DNA of 61,316 bases from Granulosicoccus sp. (GTDB lineage: Bacteria; Pseudomonadota; Gammaproteobacteria; Granulosicoccales; Granulosicoccaceae). The translations under genes and the position numbers were made by a program. Shown here piece after piece: positions 32,467 to 40,941 of this stretch. The stretch covers positions 1-61,316 of the forward strand of contig JALZVU010000124.1 in the NCBI GenBank assembly GCA_023301795.1. Direction: 5' to 3'. The first letter of the stretch is position 1; each line of letters opens with the position of its first letter. The notes under the pieces are model-generated. The model searched no databases. It was not told the DNA's origin and saw only the letters and a program-made list of their open reading frames with translations.

Positions 32467-33108
32467 ATGCGACGACCACTTGCAGGTATTGCTCTGATAT
32501 TGCTGCTGGCCGTGATTATCGGTCTAAGTATCGCTTTTCCACCATCTGACTACATTCCCGCGGCGCAATGGGGGGAAGCTCTTGAATCCGCAGGCTTCGT
32601 TGGGGTCATCATTTTTCTGGTAACGGGTATGTTGGCCACATCAGTGGGCTTGCCCAGACAGTTAGTCGCGTTTATAGGCGGACTGGCCTACGGTGTAGTG
32701 GTCGGGCTGAGTCTGTCGTTATTGGCGGCCTTATGTGGTTGCTTTCTGACAGCGACGGTGTCGCGGCGTTTTTTTGCAGATATCGTCAACAAGCGGTTCC
32801 CCAAGCCGATTGCTACCCTGGACAAATTCATCGAGCAAGACCTGTTTCTGAAGGTTCTGGTGTTGCGTCTGCAGCCCTTGGGAACCAACCTGCTAACGAA
32901 TGTTTGCATCGGGTTTACCCGAGCGTCGATACCCGGGTTTATCGCAGCTTCTGCCATCGGGTATGTTCCTCAGATGCTGGTGTTTACTTTGTTGGGTGTC
33001 GGTGTGCGCGTTGATTCACAAGCCCAGCTGATGCTGAGTATTGTGCTTTTGCTGGTCTCTGTCGCGTTAGGGGTGCTCTTGTACAGGCGACATATCGCAT
33101 TAAAGTGA
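32467..33108 (+). CDS. TVP38/TMEM64 (VTT-domain) membrane protein
   Basis: The 213 residues contain a VTT domain with the family motif GLPRQLVAFIGGLAYG (usual form lP...l....G..fG), the re-entrant segment LQPLGTNLLTNVCIGFTRA, and several membrane helices at each end. Relatives (DedA/YdjX/TMEM41B superfamily) move lipids across membranes or act as proton-coupled carriers. No partner gene is adjacent, so the substrate is unknown. Confidence 0.83.
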   Translation: MRRPLAGIALILLLAVIIGLSIAFPPSDYIPAAQWGEALESAGFVGVIIFLVTGMLATSVGLPRQLVAFIGGLAYGVVVGLSLSLLAALCGCFLTATVSRRFFADIVNKRFPKPIATLDKFIEQDLFLKVLVLRLQPLGTNLLTNVCIGFTRASIPGFIAASAIGYVPQMLVFTLLGVGVRVDSQAQLMLSIVLLLVSVALGVLLYRRHIALK

Positions 33109-33444
33109 GCAGCGGTTAATCTGCATTAAATATCGCTAAGCTTATTTGTTAATTTGTCAATACAGGTTGACACTTTGCCGGTAAACCCTTTTAATCGATT
33201 TGTGGCGTGTGATTTGCATCACATCGTGACCTCCTCCAAGTGGTACTTGCAGGCAAGGATGTCGATAAAGGCTAGGGAAGGCCGCTTTTTTTTTGCGCTT
33301 ATCCGTTCTCTATCACACCACTGTCGCGTATTCCCCGCTCATCGGCTTGCAAAATAATCCGGCTGTTTGCGGAATGTTCAGTGTGTTTTGCGTTATTGTT
33401 TCCGCGAAATTGAACGATTGACTCATTGAAAGGAATATCCGCTG
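33109..33444. other. Control region of the OmpA/TSP3 surface locus
   Basis: 336 bases between the VTT gene and the first OmpA-like gene. No gene is called. It contains a perfect CRP-type site at 33208-33223 and an AAAGGAA ribosome-binding site just before ATG 33445. Confidence 0.6.
33208..33223. promoter_or_regulatory. CRP/Vfr-type binding site TGTGA-N6-TCACA
   Basis: TGTGATTTGCATCACA has both consensus half-sites of the cAMP receptor protein at the correct spacing and is a perfect palindrome over its outer six bases on each side. It lies 221 bases upstream of the first OmpA-like start codon, so cAMP-CRP (or a related CRP/FNR protein) likely controls the surface locus. Confidence 0.65.
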
Positions 33445-34542
33445 ATGTCTGTCTTGCCTCGCACGTCTTTATTCTTGCTGCCAGCATTTTTGTCGGGTGC
33501 ATTGATCTCGTCATCGGCGTTTGCACTAGAGGGCAGTTGGCAGGCAGGCATTAATGTTGGGTTGTCCAATCTTCAGCCCGATACCGACGGTTCTGGCTTC
33601 ACCCTCGAGGATGATCGATCCACTGCAGTCAGCGCCTATCTGTCATTAGATATTACGCCCATTTTTTCAGCAGAGATTGCTTTCACGGATCTGGGTGAGG
33701 CTGAGTTGAGCCAAGATCAGGACATTTCTTATCAGGCTATCTCGGTTGGAGCAACGGCCTATGTCTGGGGCGCAACCGCGGCGCAGAACCGTGGGGATGG
33801 CATATCTGCTTATCTGCGATTAGGTTTGAGTTCCATCGATAACGAATCTGATATCGCATTAAATGAATCTAACAATAATGCTGTGTGGTTGGGTGCGGGT
33901 GTTCAGTATCCAATATCGAATAATTGGGGGCTTCGCCTTGAGCTGACCAGTTACGACGGTGATGCTCAGGCTTTATTGGCTGGTGCTTTCTGGCGTGTCG
34001 GTGGTCAACCTAAAAGTCGTTCATCACGGCCAGCGCCTGATGGCGGTTTGATACGTGTACCGGCGCCTACCAACGATGTAGTGGTAGCGCCTGTTGCCCC
34101 GCCTCAACCTGTGCCCACACCTACGCCTGCGCCGATCGCTGAGAGCGTTGCATCTTGCCCATCTGCAGCACAAGCAAAAATTCAAGATTCTGCCCAGTGC
34201 AATCTACTGAACAGCGTCGTAGCTGGTTTGGAGTTTGTTGGCAATACCGCAGAAATTGCGCCTGGTAGCAATGCCGCACTTGATCAGATCGCAAATGCCA
34301 TGTTGGCTAATCCGGCTGCTGGTGTAGAAATCAGAGTGCATACGCAGTCTTCTGGCAACGTGCAGCAAGATGCGGAGCGTGCAGCTCAACGAGCGCGATC
34401 GGTGGCTCGTTACCTGGTCCAAAAAGGTGTGTCTGTTGGCCAGCTAGGCGCGAAGGCCTTTGGTGCCAGCCAACCTCTGGGTGATGATCGAACGACTGCT
34501 GGACGTAAGATCAATAACCGAGTTGAACTAAGCTCATTTTGA
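33445..34542 (+). CDS. OmpA-type barrel protein with atypical C-terminal OmpA domain
   Basis: The 365 residues have a signal peptide (cleaved after AFA, about 27), an eight-strand-type barrel at about 28-192 (GSWQAGINVGLSNLQPDTDG at the start, then AVSAYLSLDITPIFSAEIAF and GISAYLRLGLSSID), a Pro-rich linker (VAPPQPVPTPTPAPI), and an OmpA-like domain at about 250-365. In that domain the usual HTD motif reads HTQ (299-301), so the Asp that binds diaminopimelate is missing, while the Arg in AQRARSVARYL remains. It is the first of three paralogous barrels in the locus; unlike the other two it has no lipobox. Confidence 0.88.
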   Translation: MSVLPRTSLFLLPAFLSGALISSSAFALEGSWQAGINVGLSNLQPDTDGSGFTLEDDRSTAVSAYLSLDITPIFSAEIAFTDLGEAELSQDQDISYQAISVGATAYVWGATAAQNRGDGISAYLRLGLSSIDNESDIALNESNNNAVWLGAGVQYPISNNWGLRLELTSYDGDAQALLAGAFWRVGGQPKSRSSRPAPDGGLIRVPAPTNDVVVAPVAPPQPVPTPTPAPIAESVASCPSAAQAKIQDSAQCNLLNSVVAGLEFVGNTAEIAPGSNAALDQIANAMLANPAAGVEIRVHTQSSGNVQQDAERAAQRARSVARYLVQKGVSVGQLGAKAFGASQPLGDDRTTAGRKINNRVELSSF

Positions 34543-34732
34543 TTCAGGCTTGGTTTATTCATCGATAGGTTTGAGGTATCGGTCGCAGATCGATAGATCG
34601 CTGTGTGACTTGTTACTCGAATTGTTTATGAGGTAGCAGGGTTTTCGGGTTTGCGCCGATAGCGAGGTAATCAAAGGGTCAATACAGGGCTCTTTCGCTT
34701 ATTTCGCGTATTGGCAGGAACCCGAACCCACG

Positions 34733-36709
34733 ATGAAAACAGATCCGTCATCAGCACGCCCGATTGTTGCAGTTACTCGCCTTGCGCCATTGCGTAAGAG
34801 TATTACTGCGCTGCTTGTAGCCAGCCTGATGTCTGGTTGTGCGGCGCTAAGCAACCCCGACGATATCAAACTTAATATACCTGCCAATACGTCTGACTTT
34901 ACCAGTCGTTTGTATGCAGGGGCGGCCATGGGTAGTTCGCGTCTGAGCCCTAACACCCGTGGCGAAGGGTTTTCTGTAGATTCAGAAAGCGACGCGGGTA
35001 CGCAGCTTCGCCTTGGGTATGATGTGCACAACATGTTGTCTGTCGAAGTGGATACTTCGGTGTTGGGTACTTCCCAACTCAGAGGGCAAAATGCTGCTGC
35101 GGGTCAGACGGGTGAAGTAAAGTATTCTGCCGCTACGTTCAGCGCCCTGGTGTACGGGTGGAGTGGCGTGCAAAATCGGTCACGCCGTGAGGGGCTCAGC
35201 GCCTATGGCAGACTCGGTTTTTCAGCGCTGAGTAAATCGTCCAACGTTCCTGAAATTGAGGAAAGTGGTGCAGTACCCATTGTGGGCATCGGTGCCGAAT
35301 ACGGGTTTGTGAACGGGCTAGGCATTCGTTCTGAAATTACGCGCTTTGACAGTGACGTTACCTACATCGGCTTTGGCGCAGTTTATCGGTTCGGTATTTC
35401 TCCAATGGGTATCGGTCGGCTGGTTGCTAAGGCTGCCGAGCCTGGATTGGCCGGCGCCAATCCTGACGTATCAAGACGCGGTGGAAGCTCGCAAGAGACT
35501 GTGGTGGAACGATATGCAGGTTCTGGTGCACGACCTGCTGGAGGCCGTGCCCCGCACTTGCATTATAATTCAGGAGCAGAGCCTGACGCGCGCTACGTGG
35601 GCAGCATGGCTGATCGATGGCGCCCCGCAATGCGTGCTGGCGACCGGGATGTGGATGGCGTGATGGACGGTGCGGATAGTTGTCCTGATACTGCTAACCA
35701 TGTAACGGTTGATCGCTACGGTTGTGGGCTTTTCGATGCCGTTCTGCACGAAGTCACGTTCAAAAGTGGTTCGCGCTGGCTGACGCCACGTGCACGGGGT
35801 CAACTTGATTTACTGGGGGAGACGTTGTTGGCATTTCCCGAGTCGCGAGTGCAGGTACGTGCTCACACAGACTCGTTGGGGCCTGCTGACATGAACCTTG
35901 GGCTGTCGTCACGCCGCGCTGAAGTCGTTGTTCAGTATCTGCAATCTCGCGGAGTAAACGAGCTCCAGCTGCAAGCTGTCGGGATGGGTGAGGCACAGCC
36001 TCTGGATAGCAACCAGACGCTCGTTGGTCGCAAGCGCAATCGACGGGTAGACATCGTAACCTTGCCAGATCAGGATGCCGGACAGTTACTGTTTGCTGCG
36101 AATGTGCCCTCAAATGTTGTCATGACAGTGCAAGACAGTTCCGCATCTCAAGGGCAATTAGCCGGCACGCTTGCGGTGAATAACGATGAGTGGAATTCGA
36201 GGATTCATTCAAACAAGAGCAGCAACGCGCCGGCATTGCTGGCCGCTTTGCCAGCGCCGGATAAGCGCAGTACCAGAACTAAAATTCCTGTAACAGGTGA
36301 TCGGCTTGTTCCGCGGGTCGAGGCTTTGCCTCAGCCCGGCTATGCACCAGATTTTCAAGTCGACGGTGTTTTGAAGGGTGTGAGCTTTGCGCAGGGTAAT
36401 AGTACCGTTTCGCAAGATTCTAAGGAGGCGTTACAGCCTTTGGTGAATGCCTTGACTGCGAACCGTTCCGTTACTGTTGCGATTATGGCGCACACGGACA
36501 ACCAAGGCGGCACGGACGATAACAAGGCGTTATCGACGAAGCGCGCCCAGTCGGTGGTTGAGTACCTTGTGGAGCAGGGCGTTAGTCCAGCGCGGCTGAA
36601 GGCTGAGGGATATGGCGAACTTCTGCCGTTGGTTCAGAACGTTACCGAGGCGGATAAAGAGCGAAACCGCCGCATTGAAGTGCGAGTGTTGCAAGATAAT
36701 TACCGTTAG
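34733..36709 (+). CDS. Lipoprotein with OmpA-type barrel and two OmpA-like domains
   Basis: The 658 residues have a lipobox LMSGC (Cys36), a barrel at about 60-225 (SRLYAGAAMGSSRLSPNTRG, then EGLSAYGRLGFSALSKSSNV and EYGFVNGLGIRSEITRFDSD), one thrombospondin-type-3 element (RDVDGVMDGADSCPD, about 303-318), a first OmpA domain (about 335-445, HTD 378-380), a long Ser/Ala-rich linker, and a second OmpA domain (about 545-655, HTD 587-589). Both keep the peptidoglycan-binding Asp and Arg. Two such domains in one lipid-anchored barrel are unusual and imply firm or bivalent attachment to the cell wall. The barrel is paralogous to those at 33445 and 40934. Confidence 0.86.
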   Translation: MKTDPSSARPIVAVTRLAPLRKSITALLVASLMSGCAALSNPDDIKLNIPANTSDFTSRLYAGAAMGSSRLSPNTRGEGFSVDSESDAGTQLRLGYDVHNMLSVEVDTSVLGTSQLRGQNAAAGQTGEVKYSAATFSALVYGWSGVQNRSRREGLSAYGRLGFSALSKSSNVPEIEESGAVPIVGIGAEYGFVNGLGIRSEITRFDSDVTYIGFGAVYRFGISPMGIGRLVAKAAEPGLAGANPDVSRRGGSSQETVVERYAGSGARPAGGRAPHLHYNSGAEPDARYVGSMADRWRPAMRAGDRDVDGVMDGADSCPDTANHVTVDRYGCGLFDAVLHEVTFKSGSRWLTPRARGQLDLLGETLLAFPESRVQVRAHTDSLGPADMNLGLSSRRAEVVVQYLQSRGVNELQLQAVGMGEAQPLDSNQTLVGRKRNRRVDIVTLPDQDAGQLLFAANVPSNVVMTVQDSSASQGQLAGTLAVNNDEWNSRIHSNKSSNAPALLAALPAPDKRSTRTKIPVTGDRLVPRVEALPQPGYAPDFQVDGVLKGVSFAQGNSTVSQDSKEALQPLVNALTANRSVTVAIMAHTDNQGGTDDNKALSTKRAQSVVEYLVEQGVSPARLKAEGYGELLPLVQNVTEADKERNRRIEVRVLQDNYR

Positions 36710-36855
36710 CACGAGTAAGGCTGGTAATAAGATAAGTGCTTCACAGATAAACACTTCTTCAAGTTTTTTTGCACTGATGTGAGGTTGCCAGAGTGGGCGC
36801 TGGTAGACCTACTCTGGTGTGTAACCTGTTATCGTATGTCTAGTACCGGAGAGTT

Positions 36856-39800
36856 GTGACACCGGTGAAATGGACAAGCAAAACAGGTGTCGCTAAGCGA
36901 CAGGCATCACTCATGAATAAACTCACCACCCCTCGTTTTTCGCAACCAGCTAAGCCTGGTTCCCTCACCTCGGTGGCTTTTGCAATAAGCCTTGCCTTAG
37001 GTGGTTTTTCTGCGACAGCGTACGCGATGCCTGCGGGATCGGCATCTGTACCAACCAGTTCCTGGTCCGCTATCTTCGATCAATCCAGGATGAGCCTGGT
37101 AGACGGTCCGGATTCAGACGGAGACGGAATCCGCAATCAGGATGACCTGGACGATGACAACGACGGCATACTCGATTCGGCGGAAGGTCTTATTGATAGC
37201 GACGGCGATGGCTTTGCCGATGGATCATCGGTCGATACCGATTCTGACGGCACCCCCGATGCGTTGGATCTTGACAGCGATAATGACGGTATTCTGGATA
37301 ACATCGAAGCGCGTCTGGACACCGTTGCTGCGAGAGCGCTTGATCAGGTTACCAACGGCGCGATCGACATTGGCATTGCGGTAGGCGCTAACGGCATTGC
37401 TGACGTCATCGAGACTTTTGTAGATTCCGGTGAATTGGCGTTTGGCTTGCAGGATTCGGATGCTGATGGCACCCCTGATTTTCGCGATCTGGATTCGGAT
37501 AACGATGCAATTTTTGATCTGGTAGAGGCTGGCGGTGTAGACAACGATTCTGATGGCCGAATCGATGGGTTCAATGACACTGACGGTAAAGGTGTTGCCG
37601 ACAGTGTGCAGTCTGCATCACTGCCTTTATTCGATACAGACGGCGATGCAATTCTGGATTTTCGCGATCTGGATTCAGACAACGACACGCTCTCCGATAC
37701 TATCGAAGGGGGAGGCAATCGCAGTTTCCCGACAGATACCGATGGTGATGGTGCGCCAGATTTCCGCGAAAACGATAGTGATGGCGACGGCATTTCAGAT
37801 CGAGTAGAGGCTGGCGCCAATCCGGGCGCACCTGTAGACACAGACGGAGACGGTACGCCTGATTTTCAGGATGCAGATTCAAATCCTTCTTCAGGTTCGG
37901 GAAATGGTGCACCATCAGCCCCGCCAACTGATTTACCAAGCGATGGTAGTCGTCCAGATGTGGATGGCGACGGTATTGCCAATCAGGATGATCTGGATGA
38001 TGACAATGACGGCATTCTGGACACCGAAGAAGGCATTATTGATGCGGACGGCAATGGTGTAGCAGATTCAAACTCCAGAGATACTGACGGTGACGGGACG
38101 CCCGATGGTAACGATCTGGATAGTGACAATGATGGCATTCTCGATTTTTACGAAGCGCGTTTTAACGCAGCAACCATTGCCGCATTAGATGTCGTGCAAA
38201 ACGGCGCCATCGACATTCAAGTGCCTGTAGGTGCTAATGGTCTGGCTGACAGCATCGAGACCTCGGTAGATTCGGGTAGCCTCAGCACAGCCTTGTTTGA
38301 CACTGATGGTGATGGCATATTCGACTACCTGGATCTGGACAGCGATAACGACGGCATTTCTGACCTTGTCGAGGCAGGTGGCAGCGACAGCAACGCCGAT
38401 GGCCGGATTGATAACTTTGTCGACCAGGATAATAAAGGTGTCGACGACGTAGTTCAGGCTAGCGCGTTACCCATTTTTGATACTGACGGAGATGGCATTC
38501 GGGACTTCCAGGATCTGGATTCGGATGGCGATGGCCTGCCTGATAGCGTAGAAACAACTGGAAATCTTGCAACGCCTCCAGATACTGATGGCGACGGAGC
38601 TGCTGACTATCGTGAGCAGGATGCTGATGGTGATGGTGTGCTTGATAGCATAGAGGCTGGATCAGATATCAATAATCCGGCCGACAGTAACAACAACGGT
38701 ATCCCTGATTTCCAGGAAGGCTCCTTTCAGGGTTCTGGTGCTGGCGGCGGTGCGGATGCTCCGGTAGATGGCAATCCTGACGATAACGGTCCTGTAGACA
38801 ACGGTCCTGTCGATAACGGTCCTGTAGACAATGGCCCTGTTGATGACGACCCACGGCCCGATCGAGATGCAGATGGTATTGCCAATCAGGATGATCTGGA
38901 TGATGATAATGACGGCATCCTTGATTCGGAAGAGGGCATTATCGACGCTGACGGTAATGGTGTGGCGGATGCTAATTCGCGAGACACTGATGGAGACGGT
39001 ACGCCAGATGGCAATGATCTGGACAGCGATAACGACGGCATTCTGGACCTTGTTGAAGGGCGTCTGGATGCGCAAACCATTGCAGCCTTAGACCCTGTTC
39101 GAATCGGCGCCATTGATATTCGCGAGCCAGTCGGTGCTAACGGCATCGCTGATGTTATAGAGACATCACCGGATTCAGGTTCTATCAGTACAAATCTCAG
39201 AGATACAGATGGCGATGGCATCTTTGACTATCTGGACATCGACAGTGATGGAGACGGTATCGGAGACCTGGTGGAAGCAGGTGGATCCGATGCTGATTCT
39301 GACGGGCGTATTGATAACTTCATTGATCAAGACGATAAAGGGGTTGCTGATTCGGTGCAGGCCAGCGCCTTACCGCTTTTTGATACCGACGGTGACGGCA
39401 CACTGGATTTTCGTGACCTTGACTCCGACAACGACGGTCTTCCAGACCGGGTTGAAACGCGTGGGCCACTAGGGCTCCCGACTGACAGTGATGGCGATGG
39501 CGCTGCTGATTACCGCGAGCTGGATTCGGATAACGATGGTATCGACGATGCAACTGAAGCTGGCCCTGATGCAAACTCACCTGTAGACACCAACGGCGAC
39601 GGGATTCCTGATTTTCAGGAACCACTGGGTGGTGCCGCGCCTGTAGTACCAGATGCCGGTGCTGATGGCGATGGCGATGGGCAGGCAAACGGTGTAGATC
39701 TGGACGATGATAACGATGGCATTGCCGACCTTGTTGAAGGTAACGCAGACAGTGATAGTGACGGTATCCCTGACTCTCTTGATTTGGACAGCGACAACGA

Positions 39801-40941
39801 CGGCATTCTTGATTCACTGGAAGGCAATGGTGATGCAGACAACGATGGCGTTGCAAATTTTCGTGATCTTGATAGTGACAACGATGGTCTTTACGATGCA
39901 CTCGAGGGCTCTCGTGGCGCAATTTCAGCCACTGGCCGACTCTCCGCAGGCAGTGTTGATAATATGGGGTTAGTGGCCGGTGCCAGTGCCCAAATTGTGG
40001 ACACTGACGGCGACGCAGTTCCTGACTGGCTGGATCTGGACTCTGACAACGATGGACTGACCGACGTGTCTGAATCGTTGGGAGCCGATCAGAACCTCGA
40101 TGGCATGCTTGACAGCACAGCTGACGCAAACTCAGATGGAGCTGATGATTCTCTGGCTAACCGTGCATTACAGGCTGATGATCGTGACAGCGATCGAATT
40201 CCTAACTACCGGGATCTGGATAGCGATCAGGATGGCATTGCTGACATCGTAGAGAACTTCAGCGCAGGGGCTGATCTTGATGGTGACGGGCGAATAGATA
40301 ACTTCGTTGATTCCAATAGCGACGGATACGATGATAGCTTTGCGGCCGCAACAAGAGCGTTGGTGGACAGCGACAGAGACGGACTGCCCAATAGTCTGGA
40401 TCTGGATAGTGACAATGACGGTATCAACGATCTGGTAGAAGCAGGGTTTACCGATACCGATGACAATGGGCAAGTTGATGTCCTTGTTGATAGCGATGGA
40501 GACGGTATCAGTGATGTCAATGACGCCGATATTACCGGTGGTAATGACAGCGACGGCGACAGCATCGACGATGCGGTCGACAGTGATTTTGCTTCAGATA
40601 CTGATTCGGACGGAGATGGGGTTGTTGACGGCGGTGATCCAGACAGTGATGGCAACGGCTTTGCCGGACCATTGGCTGATGGGGTTGGCCAGGGCACGCC
40701 TATCGTGCTACCCGACACCGACAGTGATGGTGTACCTGATATTGTTCAGGCAGGTTCATCGCGTGCTGGCGAAATTGAAACAGGTCTGGATGGTAGTGGA
40801 TTTGGATGCAGTATTATGCCTGTACTTTCATCGAGCACCGACGCACGGTTTGATCCGTCGTTAGGGCTTCTATTAGGTAGCAGCGCATTGTTGTTAGCAA
40901 TGCGACGGTTCCGCATTCGAGTGTCAAAAGTTGATGTCTGA
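36856..40941 (+). CDS. Giant thrombospondin type-3 repeat surface protein with C-terminal sorting-like tail
   Basis: The 1361 residues are strongly acidic and consist largely of thrombospondin-type-3 calcium-binding elements (DTDGDGIFDYLDLDSDNDG and variants). A signal peptide (SVAFAISLALGGFSATAYA) leads in. Three long modules start at Asp86, Asp368 and Asp669; each contains an embedded non-TSP3 segment of the form NGAIDI..VGANG.AD.IET..DSG. A DNGPV x4 linker separates modules 2 and 3. The C-terminus has GSGFGCSIMP (Cys1318), a hydrophobic helix and MRRFRIR, like a tripartite sorting signal. It is likely an exported, calcium-stiffened rod. The GTG start at 36856 has GGAG nearby; ATG 36913 is an alternative. 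Confidence 0.85.
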   Translation: MTPVKWTSKTGVAKRQASLMNKLTTPRFSQPAKPGSLTSVAFAISLALGGFSATAYAMPAGSASVPTSSWSAIFDQSRMSLVDGPDSDGDGIRNQDDLDDDNDGILDSAEGLIDSDGDGFADGSSVDTDSDGTPDALDLDSDNDGILDNIEARLDTVAARALDQVTNGAIDIGIAVGANGIADVIETFVDSGELAFGLQDSDADGTPDFRDLDSDNDAIFDLVEAGGVDNDSDGRIDGFNDTDGKGVADSVQSASLPLFDTDGDAILDFRDLDSDNDTLSDTIEGGGNRSFPTDTDGDGAPDFRENDSDGDGISDRVEAGANPGAPVDTDGDGTPDFQDADSNPSSGSGNGAPSAPPTDLPSDGSRPDVDGDGIANQDDLDDDNDGILDTEEGIIDADGNGVADSNSRDTDGDGTPDGNDLDSDNDGILDFYEARFNAATIAALDVVQNGAIDIQVPVGANGLADSIETSVDSGSLSTALFDTDGDGIFDYLDLDSDNDGISDLVEAGGSDSNADGRIDNFVDQDNKGVDDVVQASALPIFDTDGDGIRDFQDLDSDGDGLPDSVETTGNLATPPDTDGDGAADYREQDADGDGVLDSIEAGSDINNPADSNNNGIPDFQEGSFQGSGAGGGADAPVDGNPDDNGPVDNGPVDNGPVDNGPVDDDPRPDRDADGIANQDDLDDDNDGILDSEEGIIDADGNGVADANSRDTDGDGTPDGNDLDSDNDGILDLVEGRLDAQTIAALDPVRIGAIDIREPVGANGIADVIETSPDSGSISTNLRDTDGDGIFDYLDIDSDGDGIGDLVEAGGSDADSDGRIDNFIDQDDKGVADSVQASALPLFDTDGDGTLDFRDLDSDNDGLPDRVETRGPLGLPTDSDGDGAADYRELDSDNDGIDDATEAGPDANSPVDTNGDGIPDFQEPLGGAAPVVPDAGADGDGDGQANGVDLDDDNDGIADLVEGNADSDSDGIPDSLDLDSDNDGILDSLEGNGDADNDGVANFRDLDSDNDGLYDALEGSRGAISATGRLSAGSVDNMGLVAGASAQIVDTDGDAVPDWLDLDSDNDGLTDVSESLGADQNLDGMLDSTADANSDGADDSLANRALQADDRDSDRIPNYRDLDSDQDGIADIVENFSAGADLDGDGRIDNFVDSNSDGYDDSFAAATRALVDSDRDGLPNSLDLDSDNDGINDLVEAGFTDTDDNGQVDVLVDSDGDGISDVNDADITGGNDSDGDSIDDAVDSDFASDTDSDGDGVVDGGDPDSDGNGFAGPLADGVGQGTPIVLPDTDSDGVPDIVQAGSSRAGEIETGLDGSGFGCSIMPVLSSSTDARFDPSLGLLLGSSALLLAMRRFRIRVSKVDV
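37111..39640 (+). repeat. Three in-frame modules of about 280-300 codons
   Basis: Modules begin at 37111, 37957 and 38860 with near-identical openings (D.DGDGI.NQDDLDDDNDGILD). Each continues through the same order of motifs: an E-G-I/L-I-D-(S/A)-D-G element, an NGAIDI insertion, a D-GRID-F segment, a V-Q(A/S)(S)A(S)LP(L/I)FDTDGD element and a final DFQ(D/E). Modules 2 and 3 are more alike than either is to 1, suggesting a recent duplication. Confidence 0.8.
38782..38841 (+). repeat. Four tandem 15-base repeats encoding DNGPV
   Basis: Four copies of a 15-base unit (GATAACGGTCCTGTA and close variants) at 38782-38796, 38797-38811, 38812-38826 and 38827-38841, each coding Asp-Asn-Gly-Pro-Val. 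They form the linker between modules 2 and 3 of the giant TSP3 protein. The copy number could vary by slippage. Confidence 0.9.

Noticed and set aside
32010-33108. tRNA-Lys as an integration site for a genomic island
   Set aside because: No repeat of the tRNA 3' end and no integrase gene were seen downstream; the following gene is an ordinary VTT membrane protein.
38782-38841. Short regular repeats considered as a CRISPR-like array
   Set aside because: Units are contiguous 15-base codon repeats without spacers and lie in frame inside a large coding region.
39320-40129. 269-codon minus-strand frame inside the giant TSP3 gene, plus several shorter ones
   Set aside because: The periodic GAT/GAC-rich codons of TSP3 repeats leave the opposite frames open; the products are His/Arg/Gln- or Ser/Pro-rich low-complexity strings.
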